DNA from: Prochilodus magdalenae
Taxonomy: Eukaryota; Chordata; Actinopteri; Characiformes; Prochilodontidae
DNA: 64,000 nt
Assembly: GCA_024036415.1 (NCBI GenBank)
Contig: JAMWET010005042.1
Location: 150,001 to 214,000 of the forward strand
Direction: 5' to 3'
Shown here in pieces: positions 34,380-47,169 of this stretch. The position numbers and the translations under genes are program-made. How positions within the stretch are numbered: position 1 is the first letter of the stretch; each line of letters begins with the position of its first letter. Below the pieces are notes generated by a model. That model saw nothing but the letters and a program-made list of their open reading frames with translations, had not been told where the DNA came from and made no database searches.

Positions 34380-34770
34380 TTAAGCCCTCCTATTTATACC
34401 ACTCCTTGCCGCTTTCACATTTGCGAAACTATCGTTTGCGATTCTAAGCAGTTTCTATTTGTCTCTGCTGTCCCGGTTCTGATCCCTTTTCGTCCCTGAC
34501 CTTTTCTTTTGCTTACTGTCTGTATCGTTCTCACTCTTTGGCTCCTGACCTTCGTTCTCGTCTTCTGACCATTCTCGAAGCCTTTCCCTCTCAACTGGGT
34601 TATCTCCATTGCTTGTCTCTCCCGGTTCTGAACTCTGCCTGTCCCTGACTACGTTTTTGCCTTGCCCCTTATGTTGTACTGTGTGTTGCTGCTTAATTGG
34701 ACCATCTCATTGTGTAATAAAGCCAAATTGACTTTTAGCCCTGCTCACGTCAACCCGAGTTCTTTGTCCC
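34380..34770 (+). mobile_element. LTR fragment, same family as the solo LTRs
   Basis: Shares the pyrimidine-rich body (CTGCCTGTCCCTGACTACG), AATAAAGCC and TTGACTTTTAGC with the LTRs at 3.7 and 6.1 kb. The TGTCACGC start is missing, so it is 5' truncated or rearranged. Its flanks carry CAGGGTTTCTCAACC (34027) and GGTTGGGAACCCCTG (34780), which could be ends of a hAT element around it. Confidence 0.6.
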
Positions 34771-35178
34771 TGAGAGCGTGGTTGGGAACCCCTGAGGTTT
34801 TTACTAGAATATGGCAACCAATACTGGAACACAGCTGACCCACCTACTGTGCTGTAAATTGTTCCTATATCCATGACAGTGTAATCATGCTGTATTGAAG
34901 GCCACTACATTTTTCTATTTCTCTTCTTTCTTTTTTTTCTCTTCTTTTATTTTTTCCTCTTTCTTTTGGCTGATATTTATTTTTATTAGCATCTGTGTCA
35001 TTTTACTCTGTTCCCTCGTTCTTCTCTCGTTCTCTCGTTCTTTTTTTATGATTAAAATCGGCCAATATTTCTGTGATACATAATTGTATTATTATTATTA
35101 TTTTTATTATTATTATTATTATGAATGATTAACTGTACAGTTCACTCTTTTATATATTTAGTATTCAAATTAGGATAA

Positions 35179-35499
<321 letters not shown>

Positions 35500-37105
35500 T
35501 GATGGACAGAACTTGGTTATAGCTAACAGAAATTGTTCTCCTTCAGTGTTTTGTACTGATGGTGATTTGAATAGACATCAGTGTCAGACTAACAAATAAA
35601 GACTGGTGGACTGAGAGACTCTAGAGTCTCTTCACCTACACTGAGCTGATTAAGAGAGAGTTTCAGAAATGATAATAGGACATTAGAGCCATAATAAATG
35701 ATGCTACTGTTACTGTTCATACTTTAGTACATTTGAAGGTAAATACTTAGTTAGTGTTACTCCAGGGGAGATCTAAACTTCTCCTTTTACTGGAGGAGTA
35801 TTTAAAAATGGAATGTTTACTTTAACTAAAGTACATGGTCTGTGTACTTCATCCACTTCTGCTACCAAGCAATGATAGAGCCTGGCTCCAGGAGAATGGA
35901 TGAGCTAAAGATATAGCTCAAAGCACTGTACTCTGCTCAGCCTCTCTCTTAATGGTGAATAAGATGTGGAAAACAAAAAAACAAGCTATCTAAAGATCAT
36001 TTCAGAGATCACTTTACATTTTAGAGTTAATATTCATCAACCCAGGCTTTCATGTTACGACTGGTAGATCACAAACATATTGTGTCCACTATTTGAATGT
36101 TCAGTACGATCTGTAGAACGATCTGTAACCTATAGCTAGCTCCAGAGCAATGAGGAGCAATACTCAAGCCAGCAAAATAGACCAATTCACTCTGCCAACC
36201 CAGATCTGCTGGACCATACTCCTGAAACCGACCTCGTACACGCTCCTGTTGTGATCAGGCAGTGTCGTACTCGTGGATACTGTGGAGAAATTGCTGGAAA
36301 TCATTGTGAGATGTTGGAGGGTATGCTAACATATGATTTCTGTCCTACAGTTAGGGTGGACAGCTGGTTAGCAAACTCTCGTACCTGCAACAGGGAGCTA
36401 ATGAAAGTAGGAAGCCATGTTTAGCCATGCTACAAGCAACGGTGTAGCAAACCTGCATAACAAGCACCATTAGCAAAATCAGAATAGCTTCAATAACCTA
36501 CTCGTTGGGAGATTTGTCTGGAAGGCAGTCACTATGTGAAGCAGAGGAACGCAAGAGGCTGACATATAGATCTTGCTAACGCTGATTGGTACATGCCATT
36601 TTTGCCAATTTGTCTCAGCCAAATCAAGCAGCATAGTGATTTCAAGAATCTCTAAACAGAACCAAGGCCAACATCATTTTTTTCAAAGTCAGTTCATAGT
36701 ATAGAAATAACCAGAGCTATAAATGATAGCCAGAAGATAATCGGATAACTATCTAACGTGGTCAGGGATTTTAAGATTCAACTTGGAAAATAAAGCTTGG
36801 AAAAAACAATCGTTTAAATTTACAGTGTACTGCTATTAGTGCATCACTGACGCCCATCACAAAGTCACTGCTGTCGCTGCAGGTTTCCGAGTGTAGTTCC
36901 TGTGTTAATACGACTCCCATCATGCCGGCTATTAAACATAACTCCTGTTTCTTTTTGTTTTCTTTTTTCGGTTGAAACTGTGTGGAAACACATTGCTCCA
37001 TGTTGTGTACACGTGTGACCCCACCATCAGTCAGCTGAGCTCTGCAGAGGACTTCTTAATTGGAGTGATAGTTTTTTCTGTCACAAGTGTCAAAATCAAG
37101 ATGGC

Positions 37106-37107
<2 letters not shown>

Positions 37108-37150
<43 letters not shown>
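37108..37150. repeat. TG dinucleotide microsatellite
   Basis: About 21 perfect TG units. Confidence 0.97.
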
Positions 37151-37151
<1 letters not shown>

Positions 37152-37904
37152 CCTGCCGTGTTCATGTAACTGTAAAAGCTCCTAATTCTAATTAACAGTA
37201 CTGGCTTCTCTCACGCTCCTTTTCGGCTTCTCTCTCTCTTTCTCTTTCGCTCTGGGGAGTGCTTTATAATCTGCATACATTAACAAGACCTTCCCTTATC
37301 ACTCTCTTGGAGGGAGAAAAGGAAGTGCGTTAGATGTACAGCATTCAAGCCCCCGCTGCACTGTAGCAGTGAATAGCAGCCATGTGTTTGAGTGAGGTTG
37401 TATCTGATGACCCTCTTACGCTCACCCTTGCTTTGAATTGCCTCTTCATACATTTTGTTCATCAGCTTGTTGAAACAAGTGGAGAGTTCCTGTCAAAAGC
37501 GTCGTTTGGAAACCTTCGTTCATGCTGTGTTTGGGTTCGTAGGGGAAGTGGATTGTGATTTGTATTTGATGAAAGCTTACGGCCGTCGTGTGCCCTTTAA
37601 GTTGGTAGCCATGTTTCAAATTTGCTGACATCAAAACAAATAGGAAAAAAGTCTAACTCAGTGTTGTTGATATATGTGATGTGTATGATCCCTCACCTCC
37701 GTGATTTTCCAAAAGAATCAGAACTTCATTTCATCTTTTGGCTGAATTAGCATATGTCATATATCATATATATTATTCATCAGGTTTACACTTCGCCTCG
37801 GTTCATCTTAAATGAGCTCAGGTCCATAGAAAGCATCAGAGTTTCTTCTTTGCATGGTAGGGTTTTCACCCGCATTGGTGTTCACAGATGATGGTTTTGG
37901 TTTC

Positions 37905-38115
37905 CGTTCTGAGCCCATGCTATAGTTTTTCCTGGGTTCCCCTTTTGAGTCTTGGCTCCCCTCGAGGTTTCTTTCTCTTCCTCTGAGGGATTTTTACGTT
38001 GCCACTGTCACCCTTGCCTTGCTGACCGGACACTTGGACCCGGAATCTCTATAAAGTTGCTTTGTGACAATCTGGTGTTAAAAAGCACATATCAATAAAA
38101 CTTGACTTGGCTTGT
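37905..38115 (+). repeat. Common teleost interspersed repeat
   Basis: CTCGAGGTTTCTTTCTCTTC, CTCTGAGGGATTTTTACGTT, GCCACTGTCACCCTTG and a tail AATAAAACTTGACTTGGC match a dispersed repeat known from many fish genomes, probably a retroelement 3' region. Assigned by resemblance. Confidence 0.65.
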
Positions 38116-39367
38116 TTTTAAACCAGTGCCACCCGAGGACACTTTACTTCTAGATGACTCCGCCCCTCTAGGATCTACCCAGTCATGTTACAGACCTGCT
38201 GCTAATTGACCTAATTGGCTGTGAAATGATCCACCAGGGTTTTTGAGCATTACACAACTTTACCCATACAAATTACACCAACTTGTTGACCCATTCCATC
38301 ACTTTTGAAATATACTTCTGGCATCAAATTGGCATCAGTTGTTACTGCATCAAAATGCGCATATATTAAAATATAAAAAAACACCTAATTTGCACATCTT
38401 TGCATTCCCACAGGTTTTGCGCAGGTTGTAATTGCATCTAAACAATTAGACGATATGAACAATATGCATAACACAATCACAATTTAGGGTGGCAAGGGTC
38501 TAGTTTGGTTTAGATTTTTTTTTAGTAACTTCTTAGCAGTCTCTACGTGCAAGCAATCCCAACTCAGTAAATTGCAGGCAGGTGTGCATGCTCAATTATC
38601 AGCCTTGAGAATAGTTAGGCTGCTAGCTGATATAAAACAGTAGGACATAAATGGCTTGAGCTAAATCATTTCTTGGCGGAGGCTTGAATTGCATAGAGAA
38701 TTAATGCTGTGACACTAAGAGCCCTTTACCGCTTTCCCCCACCGCTCTGCTCACCGCTCGCCCACTCTGCCATCCCCGTCCTTTGCATACATCTATCTCT
38801 TTTTTAATCCTCCTATTGCTTTCTGCCAGCTCCTATCCATCCCACTCTTTAATTGGAAGGCTCTCGTCTTTCTCCCACTCTTCCCCTCGTCGATCCCCAC
38901 ATCCATGCATCAATATTTTCTCTTCTGCTCCTCCTCTACCATCACTCAGTCTCATTTTTTTTATCCCTCTGCTGGGTTTTTTCTCCCTCTCTTCCATCTT
39001 TTCATCAGTCCCTCTGCCTCTTTCTCTCTCTGTATCTACTCTTTCCATCCCTCACATTGATATATACTGTATTCCCAGTGTAATACATTGTGTATACCGT
39101 ACTATGTTTTCATAAGTACATGTTTTTGGAGAGATGTCGCCCCCTATTTGTTTGGAGTAGGAATTCAGCAGGTTGAGTCATCTTCCTAAAAAGCTACAAC
39201 TGAAATAAGTTCATATAAAGTTACTGCTTGTGACGTCTTAGTCTTAATTGCTCCATTTTATCCTATGTAATATTTCTCTGACCTATTTTTATTATTATCA
39301 TATGGCAACAGCATCCATCTACCGAGACAAACTGCTTACAGAACTGATCCTTGTTCTCATTTCCCAG

Positions 39368-39638
39368 GGTAACGTGACGTTCTCCTGCTCGGACTCGCAG
39401 CCTGTTTCCGTGACGTTTTTGAATTCCACCGCCAGTTATCTGGCCCTGCCCACTGACACCGGAACAGAGGGACTGTCTGTGCGGCTGCAGTTTCGCACGT
39501 GGAACCGCGATGGCCGCCTTTTCTCTGTCCCACTGACACGAGGTCCGAGTCCCGCATCCCTCGTCCTGCAGCTCAGCGGGGGGTCACTCTGGCTGTCTCT
39601 CCGAAGACCCCCACAGCGCACTATTCAAGTCTTCACTG
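39368..39638 (+). CDS. cntnap5: CNTNAP exon: linker and start of laminin-G domain 2
   Basis: The largest exon here, 271 nt, after TTCCCAG with donor ACTG|GTGAGA. It reads GNVTFSCSDSQPVSVTFL, NSTASYLALPTDTGTEG, LSVRLQFRTWNRDGRLFS, VPLTRGPSPASLVLQLSGG, then LWLSLRRPPQRTIQVFTG. GNVTFSC marks the laminin-G 1/2 linker, and SVxxQFRTWNxxGxLxS is the first strand pair of laminin-G 2. NVT and NST are potential glycosylation sites. Its base composition is richer in G+C than the surrounding introns. The final G joins GT of the next exon to make Gly. The GPSPASLVLQ segment is the part least like paralogs I can recall. Confidence 0.93.
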
Positions 39639-40568
39639 GTGAGAGAATCAATCATTCCCCTACAGAAGTCTCACTGGACACACAGGTGTCATTTATCTCT
39701 GCTAATTGCTTCAAATGTATGGTGGGTTGAGATGGCATGGCCGTGACTTCTCGTGGATGGAGTTTACCACAAGGAAGCTGCATTGGAATCTCTCATAACA
39801 TCACAAAGAGGAGTGGTATACTCGTTACGAGTTTACAAGTTGTGGCTAGTTCGAGGACAGTTTTACAGAAACCGTTGGCAACACTCGTAACATTACTATT
39901 GAGACCCGAATCATAAAGCTTAAAACATTCATTCACATAATGCATTAAATCATAGAGCTGATCAACAAAGCCATTTTACCTGAAGTCTTGTAAGTGTGGA
40001 TTAGCTGTTGAGAGTGGCCTTACTGTGGGTTCTTATGAAGCATTATGCACATAAACACAAAATTACTGGTTTCACTGATGATGCCAATAACAGACAATTT
40101 TAATATGTACACTATAATGCATTATGTCACGTTATGAAGCCCTATATTGTTGTGTTATAACAGTTTAGGTGTTTGATTATGAATATTTATCTACATATAA
40201 CATATTAAGACTTATGTCCAGTATTATAAAGACAGATCTTTATGAATGCTCTTATAATGCATTGTATGATTCATAGAAAGTGTGGGGTTCTATTCAGCCG
40301 AACTGTGTGAAGCTGGTATATACGAATATCGGTAGCATCTGTTCTGCCAACCTACAAATCTTACCCATACTGGGCAAGTAGTAGTAATTGTGTTTGTTTG
40401 GGTTTACAATGGGCCAGAATTGCACAGTGTATTCCTAGCGGGTACATGCCAAGGTGAAAAGTGACCAACAGCTCAGTGTGTGTCTGGCTGACATAGAGTC
40501 AGAAACACTTCTCTGTGTAAACAGACCCTCCTTCACCACCAGCCATTTGTTCATTAGTGTGGAAGCAA

Positions 40569-40757
40569 ATTCTCAGCCCCGGTCCTGGAGGCACCCTGTC
40601 CTGCACATTGTAGTGCCTCCCTTGCTCCCAACACAGCTGATTCAATTTATCAGCTCATTAACAAGTCCTTTCAGAGTTACAGGGGGTGTGTTAAAGCAGG
40701 GAGTCCACTATAATGTGCAGGGCAGGGTGTCTCCAGAAACAGGGTTGAGAAACACTG
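40569..40757. mobile_element. Foldback MITE, ~190 bp
   Basis: The left arm TTCTCAGCCCCGGTCCTGGA...CTGCACATTGTAGTG is the imperfect reverse complement of the right arm ATAATGTGCAGGGCAGGGTG...GGGTTGAGAAAC. The arms are about 47 bp. No coding capacity. Confidence 0.78.
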
Positions 40758-41027
40758 CACAAGGCTTACATCACACAGACTCTGGGTAAATGTGTGATGT
40801 ATCTGGCTGGCCACTGAGAATAGTATCGGTACTGATGCATCCTGTATAGGCTAACGTTAAGATATGACAGCTATTCGTTATTCATAAGTGAAAAAATGCA
40901 GTATTGATATAAGGTGTCCAGTAAATGAAGACACATACAGGTGCAATATATCATAAGCCTGTATTTTCTGTGAAACGACATGAATACAGTGGGCCAAGTT
41001 GATCACTGGTCTACTCCAGGGCATATT

Positions 41028-41299
41028 CACTCATCATCAAAAGAATAATGCATCCAGAGGTGGAGGTGGAGTCTCCACCAGGCCCTCTGGACATGTGATG
41101 TGTAAACTGCATGCTGAAAGCCTGCAATCGTGGCTGTTTGGTCAGTTAGGTACAGGGGTAAAGCCCATCCTTGCTCGTACCACACAAGTTTGTGAAATTT
41201 GAATTATACACTATCAGAAATACCCAGCAGGTTTCATTACTGTTGGTTGATTCACTTTGGGTGCAACTATTTGTGCACCTCTTCTTTTGATAATGAGTG
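41028..41299. mobile_element. CATCAAAAG-type Tc1 derivative, copy 4 (272 bp)
   Basis: The left end CACTCATCATCAAAAGAATA and the right end TTTTGATAATGAGTG before TA are intact. The interior is reduced to short family blocks (GGTGGAGTCTCCACCAGGCC, GGTCAGTTAGGTACAG). The shortest complete copy in the window. Confidence 0.82.
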
Positions 41300-42806
41300 T
41301 ATATACTGTTTGTATAATAAATGTACCAGTTGCCATGGCCATGACATGGCATTTAGTCTCTTCTTCTTTAATATCCTGCCCCATTTAGGCTCTCGTGGAA
41401 AAGTTGGTAGTCCAGGCAGTTGGTAAAAAAATCTAATATTTATATTCTCACCAAGAACCAAAGTATAATAGATCAAGGTGTGGAAGGTGTTCGAGGGCAG
41501 CTGAGAGTAAAACTGCAGAGGTACAAGCCTGAAATGGATGGGTAAACAACATACAAAATTTAAGGAGCCATCTCTCTCTGCTACTCCAGACTTTTCTCTT
41601 GGCCTCAACTTGAGGCTCAGTTCTTTAATTAGGACTAAAGAGTCCCCAAAGGCTGCCATCCAACACGAAAACTCAGACAAAAGATAAATATAATAAATAC
41701 AGGAATACAGTTTAATGAACCAAATGAAATCGAGCAATGAATGGAGCAAGATATTTCAATATAAATCCCAGCTACGGCACAGACAGGTCAGTAAATCACT
41801 GCCAGTCACTGAAATAAAGCTCCCTTAAGTGACTGAGGGTAACACACAGCTACTGCCTTCAATAATACTGAATACTGGGGGAGAGTGCAATGTAAATTGT
41901 AGTATGGTTATGGCACATGGTAGGTTACGGCACATTTTATCTGTTTTCTTTGATCTTTCATATATTGTTTTGTTTTTTATATGATCATATATATACATAT
42001 ACATTGTGTACATTATGCATGTTCTTCATAAATTCATGCAAGTAATGCATTTGATGGATCTCAATATAACAATGTAGATTCTTCACTCATCTGCCTTTAG
42101 TTTGAACCGCTATCTACACCCTCAGTCTGATGTCACGTTTGACTTAGCATCACCTAGGGGTGTTTCATCACGATACAATTCTACATTGAATCTATTGGCC
42201 AGGGATCCAATGAGAGTGATCTTCTGAGAGTGATCTTCAACACTTTGTCACCTATTCTGGTGGGCTGACAGGTTTGTAGTTTTACCGGAGTGTCTTAACT
42301 CATACTGGCGTTCTTTGCAAACAGACAAAAGTCTTATATGTAATTTTTAACAATATCAAAATGTCTCCATCAATGTTTCCATCATTTCCTACATATGGAA
42401 GTATGATTGTAAAGTTGCGTTTTCTTGTCTGCTATTGCTTAGAAGATTGGTGGAATTGTTTCTGCATCGTTAAGTGCTTTAAGTGAACAGGAGGCAGGGC
42501 GTTATTTGGCAGACTGCAATAAGACCATTTTGCACCAGTATGCAGTGCACTCCTAAATTAATCAGTGTAGCCCTTCACACCAGCCGCAGGTGTCATGTCC
42601 ATAGGAACCCACACGCTTCTTATACTCTTCATAGAGTGGCACATCATATAGTGAGGAAGCCAGCAACAGTCACGTTAGCAGGTCAGGCTTTTATAGCTGA
42701 TCGTTTTATCAATTGCATAAAATGTATTGAAGCAAAAACCACACAATACAGATGTGTTGTAGATGTACACACTGCAAAGTTCTTGTGTAATGACTGGTGC
42801 AAAATA

Positions 42807-43280
42807 CAAACCGTATTCCAAAAAAGTTGGGACACTAAACAAATTGTGAATAAAAACTGAATGCAATGATGTGGAGGTGCCAACATCTAATATTTTATTC
42901 AGAATAGAACACAAATCACAGATCAAAAGTTTAAACTGAGAGAATGTATCATTTTAAGGGAAAAATATGCTGTTTTAAAATTTCATGGCGTCAACAAATC
43001 CCAAAAAAGTTGGGACAAGTAGCAATAAGTGGATGGAAAAAGGAAATTGAGCATATAACGAACAGCTGGAAGACCAATCAAAACTAATTAGGTCAATTGA
43101 CAACATGATTGGGTATAAAAAGAGCTTCTCAGAGTGTCAGTGTCTCTCTGAAGCCAAGATGGTAAGAGGATCACCAATTCCACCATTGTTGCGCAGAAAG
43201 AAAGTGCAGCAATACCAGAATGGTGTTACCCAGCGTAAAATAGCAAAGACTTTTAAGTTATCATCATCAACCGTCAACAG
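42807..43280 (+). mobile_element. Tc1-like transposon 5' fragment
   Basis: Starts CAAACCGTATTCCAAAAAAG after TA and repeats the motif CCCAAAAAAGTTGGGACAAG about 190 bp inside, the same IR/DR ends as the copy at 20.6-21.69 kb but in the opposite orientation. At 43159-43275 it encodes MVRGSPIPPLLRRKKVQQYQ and RKIAKTFKLSSSTV, the start of the first helix-turn-helix. It is truncated after 43280; the rest of the transposase is gone. Confidence 0.87.
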
Positions 43281-43529
43281 TAATAAACATCTAGGAGTGG
43301 CTACAGACCACCCCTGTCACTACTCAGTTTGGACTACGTATGTGCAGCACAGGAGCGTACAGTACAGTTTTGGATAATGAAAATTTATACCCTGCAGAAC
43401 CTCAGCCAGTTTTTTTTATTTAAACCCTTTGAACCATTCCCGTGCATGCATTCTCTAACCCGGGCCAGCTGTTAAACAGTAGTAGCAATGACATAGATTT
43501 TCAAATCAGGTACTGAGAACCCCTCGTGC

Positions 43530-44250
43530 TGCATTGTATCTGATGGGAAAAGCTGCCACCATTCACCCACCCATCCAAATCATTGAATTCTGGTGTTCCA
43601 GTCACTTCCATGGCCACAGGTGTATAAAACCAAGCACCAAGGCATGCACACTGCTTCAACAAACATCTGTGAAGAATGGGTCACTCTCAGGAGCTCAGTG
43701 AATTCCAGCATGGTACCGTGATAGGATGCCACCTGGGAAACAAATCCAGTCATGAAATTTCCTTGCTACTAAATATTCCACAGTACACTGTATCTGTGGG
43801 ATCGTGGCAAAGTGGAAGCGACTGGGAACAACAGCAAATCAGCCACAAAGGGGTGGGCTGCATAAAATGGTCACCAACTTTTTGCGGAGTCAATCGCTAC
43901 AGACCTCCAAACTTTGTGGCCTTCAGATTAGCTCAGGAACAGTGCACAGAGAGCTTCATGGAATGGGTTTCAATGGCCAAGCAGCTGCATCCAAGCCTGA
44001 CATCACCAAGCACAATGCAAAGTGTCTAATGCAGTGGTGTAAAGCTTCGCCACTGGACTCTAGAGGAGAGGAGACATGTTCTCTGGAGCAATGAATTACA
44101 CTTCACCATCTGGCACTCCAACGTACAAGTCTGGGTTTCTTGGTTGCCAGGAGAGCGGTACTTGTCTGACTGCATTGTGTAATGTTTGGTGGAGGGGGTA
44201 TTATGGTGTGGGGTTGTATTCAGGAGTTGGTCACATCAATGACATTGCAT
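43530..44250 (+). pseudogene. Tc1 transposase relic with frameshifts
   Basis: Reads GHSQELSEFQHGTVIGCHL and NKSSHEISLLLNIPQYTVS (first helix-turn-helix). In a shifted frame it continues AKWKRLGTTANQPQRGG, SSGTVHRELHGMGFNGQAAA and SKPDITKHNAKCLMQWCKA. Finally it reads MFGGGGIMVWGC, the segment after the first catalytic Asp. At least two frameshifts and one stop interrupt it. The SDE motif region is altered (LEQ* where WSDE is expected). It belongs to the same general family as the 3.6-6.0 kb Tc1 relic. No terminal repeats were found. Confidence 0.85.
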
Positions 44251-45193
44251 CCCTGGCTATTTGGTCAATGCATAAACACAGTTTTCCATCCCGAGTATAA
44301 ACAGTCCAGTTGGATTTACCCCCTGGGGGAGAGGTAAGTGGGGCTAACGGGTACAGCCAGTGATCAGTATGCCGGTGAAGCTGGGCGCTGGAGTGTGGAA
44401 GGAGAAGTGGGCGAGCTTGTGAATATCCTTCTCCCTACTTCTCCTGTTGTTGTCTGCCAAGTAAATACTGAAGAGACACTCAGATTAGGAACACCTCTTC
44501 CTGATGAGGCTTCAGAACCAGGGGAGACAGTTCTCAACAGCTACAGCTGCTTTGGGGGGGATTATTAGGGGTTGTATAGGCAACGCTGGACGGCTTTGTG
44601 TGCATGCGAAGCCAGCTAGCTCACGTCACCGCTAGGAATCAGTGAAAAACACATGCACATTTCAAACAGACCACCCTCAAAAATCCACCCCCACCTGTTG
44701 ATACATTGTCAGGCATTTTCTTATTTGGATGGTGTGGGCTCCAGCTTCATAGTGGAGCCCACCATTAGATATATCCCTAAACATGCCCCATAAATATGCG
44801 TTTGTCTTTTGAAAGCAAACTACATACTGGGATATTGTTAGAAGCTGGGTGTCCCTTCTACATGTAGACATGTTCAATGAGCAAACTACTTCCACGCTCG
44901 CTGTACACTTCAACTAATCAAAGTTTGGAGATATATTTAATCCCTTTCTCGTTCCCCCTCCAGCAAGATGTGCTGTAAGCCACTGCAGCGCTCCAGGCTC
45001 GACTGCAGCCTACTCAGGATTACTTCCCTTTTATTTAATCCCACGAGGATCTAAACCATCGCTGTCTGCTTTCCACTTGCTTGAGCTGCCTGAATCAATA
45101 AGAGCTAAACGAGCCAGTCTAGGATAATCTAAACCATCATCCATTTCTGATTTTCTGTTCGGCGTGTGAGTATGTATTTTCTCTGTACACCAG

Positions 45194-45343
45194 GTCAGAC
45201 TGTGTGTGATGGACAGTGGCACTTGGTAACAGTGGAGGTCAAAGCTCAGCAGGCCAGTCTCTCTGTGGACAATCAGAAGCCAGTGGTCATGGAGGTCACT
45301 CGTTTCACCGAAAGCCTACAGAGGACAACCGTGTTCTTGGGAG
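45194..45343 (+). CDS. cntnap5: CNTNAP exon: middle of laminin-G domain 2
   Basis: A 150-nt exon after CACCAG with donor G|GTAAAT. It completes Gly and reads QTVCDGQWHLVTVEVKAQQ, ASLSVDNQKPVVMEVTRF, TESLQRTTVFLG. CDGQWHxVTVE corresponds to the laminin-G LNDGxWHSV motif, here with Cys where paralogs usually have Asn, a possible extra free or paired cysteine. The exon ends phase 1, and the final G plus GC gives Gly of the YFGGC-like motif (here VFLGGC). The acceptor polypyrimidine tract is modest, but the frame and homology are clear. Confidence 0.92.
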
Positions 45344-45939
45344 GTAAATCGCATGAAACACATGAAGCCACTCGAGACAGCAATGATTTGTATTCTCCGA
45401 GACGTAAATCAAGTGAGCAGAGGTGGACATTTCATATTTTTGAATGACTGTGGCTTGAACAAAGAGGATCTTGGCTTTAAATCCATATTTTCTATTCTGC
45501 CAGCACAAAGAGTCATGGGAAAACAGTGCTGATCAGTATCAGTCAGCCTCTTTCATGTTCTTATACCAGACACCACTTTTCTAATGTTCAAGGTCAAGTG
45601 AGCGGTAGAAGTAGCAGATTTATTTACTCTGCCAAACCTAGAGAACCATTCTGTCTACAGATGTAGTTGTAAAACGGCATCAGTAATTTGATTTAATGCG
45701 GTCATGTTGACTGCTAGCTGTAAATTCTCAAGCTAATGACAATGCTAATGACTTTTTACATTCACTTAAGACAGCTAAGTAGATTAACTGAAAGCAATAA
45801 GCCACAAGCTGCTGCATGCCGTGCCTAAGAACTCCCTTCCCCATGATGAAACTTCAGTGATGCACAGCCTCAAGTGACTTATTGCTTTGTACAATGGTAC
45901 CCAACATGAAATATGGTGAACACAAAATATCTCTATATG

Positions 45940-47169
45940 CACTCATCATCAAAAGAACAGTTGCACAAATAGTTGCACCGACAAGAATGAAACTTGGTGG
46001 GAGGGTTTGCCATTGCAAATGACTCAAGTTTTACACTTGGCTGCGCATGTACAGGGGTTGGACAATGAAACTGAAACACCTGGTTTTAGACCACAATCAT
46101 TTATTAGTATGGTGTAGGGCCTCCTTTTGCGGCCAATACAGCGTCAGTTCGTCTTGGGAATGACATATACAAGTCCTGCACAGTGGTCAGAGGGATTTTA
46201 AGCCTTCTTCTTGCAGGATAGTGGCCAGGTCACTACATGATGCTGGTGGAGGTTCGTCCTTCTTGGTGGTATGCTGACATTACCCTTGATACCGTGGCTC
46301 TTTGATACGTCACAAACACTTGCTGTCTTGGTCACAGATGCGCCAGCAAGACGTGCACCAACACTTTTGTGCTCTTTGAACTCTGGTATGACAGGTCACC
46401 AGACGGCCACGACGCAGTGATGTTGCCAGTGCATTGCAGTACTGCATTTTGATGCACAAAGTGTGCTCTTACCTGCATGAACTGAACCTTCATGTCACTT
46501 CTTGACTCTTACTGGTGGAGACGACCATTGAATGTGCAATTAATGAAGATTGGCCACCAGGCTGGTCCAATTTAGCCATGAGACCTCCCACACTAAAATG
46601 ACAGGTGTTTCAGTTTCATTGTCCAACCCCTGTATTGTAAGCAGGAAACAGATTTATTGCTGCACCAGACTGATCCAACATCCACAACTGCGGATATTCA
46701 GCGAGCAGTGATGCCTCCATAAGTCATCCTGTTACTGCCAGGACCATTGGCAGACGGCTGCACGACGCAGGACTATATGCACAGAGCGTTACTACGACTG
46801 CCTTTAACACCATGTTAATGTCACCAAAGACTGCAATGACTGTCATGAAGAGAGTCAGAACGGCAGCATGTCATCTTCATTGATCCTGCTTTTATCTTGG
46901 TGGAGACGACCATTGAATTCGTGTGTGGAGGCACCATGGTCAGCACCAACATAAATGGTTTGTTGCCATGCCTCACACACGTCCAGAAGACCTGCTGGCA
47001 CTCCACCTCCACCCCTACCGCAAAATCTGCAGAAACTGTGTGAGATTATTCAAGCTGCATCGGATGGATTTTCACAGGACACCATTAGGAACCTCTACAA
47101 CTCTAATGCTAAGACATCTGGCAATTCAGCACTTCCTACTGGGTGCAACTATTTTTTCGACGATGTGTG
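45940..47169. mobile_element. CATCAAAAG-type Tc1 derivative, copy 5, carrying a nested mini-Tc1
   Basis: Left end CACTCATCATCAAAAGAACA and right end GATGTGTG before TA. The right part is in inverted orientation relative to the copies at 28-33 kb (CACCTCCACCCCTACCGCAA, then CTGCATCGGATGGATTTTCA) and reads as transposase C-terminal codons. The mini-Tc1 at 46052-46632 splits it. Confidence 0.8.
46052..46632 (-). mobile_element. Mini-Tc1 (non-autonomous), 581 bp, copy 2
   Basis: Same CAGGGGTTGGACAATGAAAC terminal repeats, flanked by TA at 46050-46051 and 46633-46634. Orientation is opposite to the 5.1-kb copy. It holds about 50 more bases than copy 1 in the middle (around 46430-46520). Inserted into another transposon. 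Confidence 0.9.

Noticed and set aside
38783..39115. 110-codon plus-strand open frame rich in Ser and Leu
   Set aside because: Derives from a CT-rich tract upstream of exon 39368-39638. The composition is typical of pyrimidine repeats.
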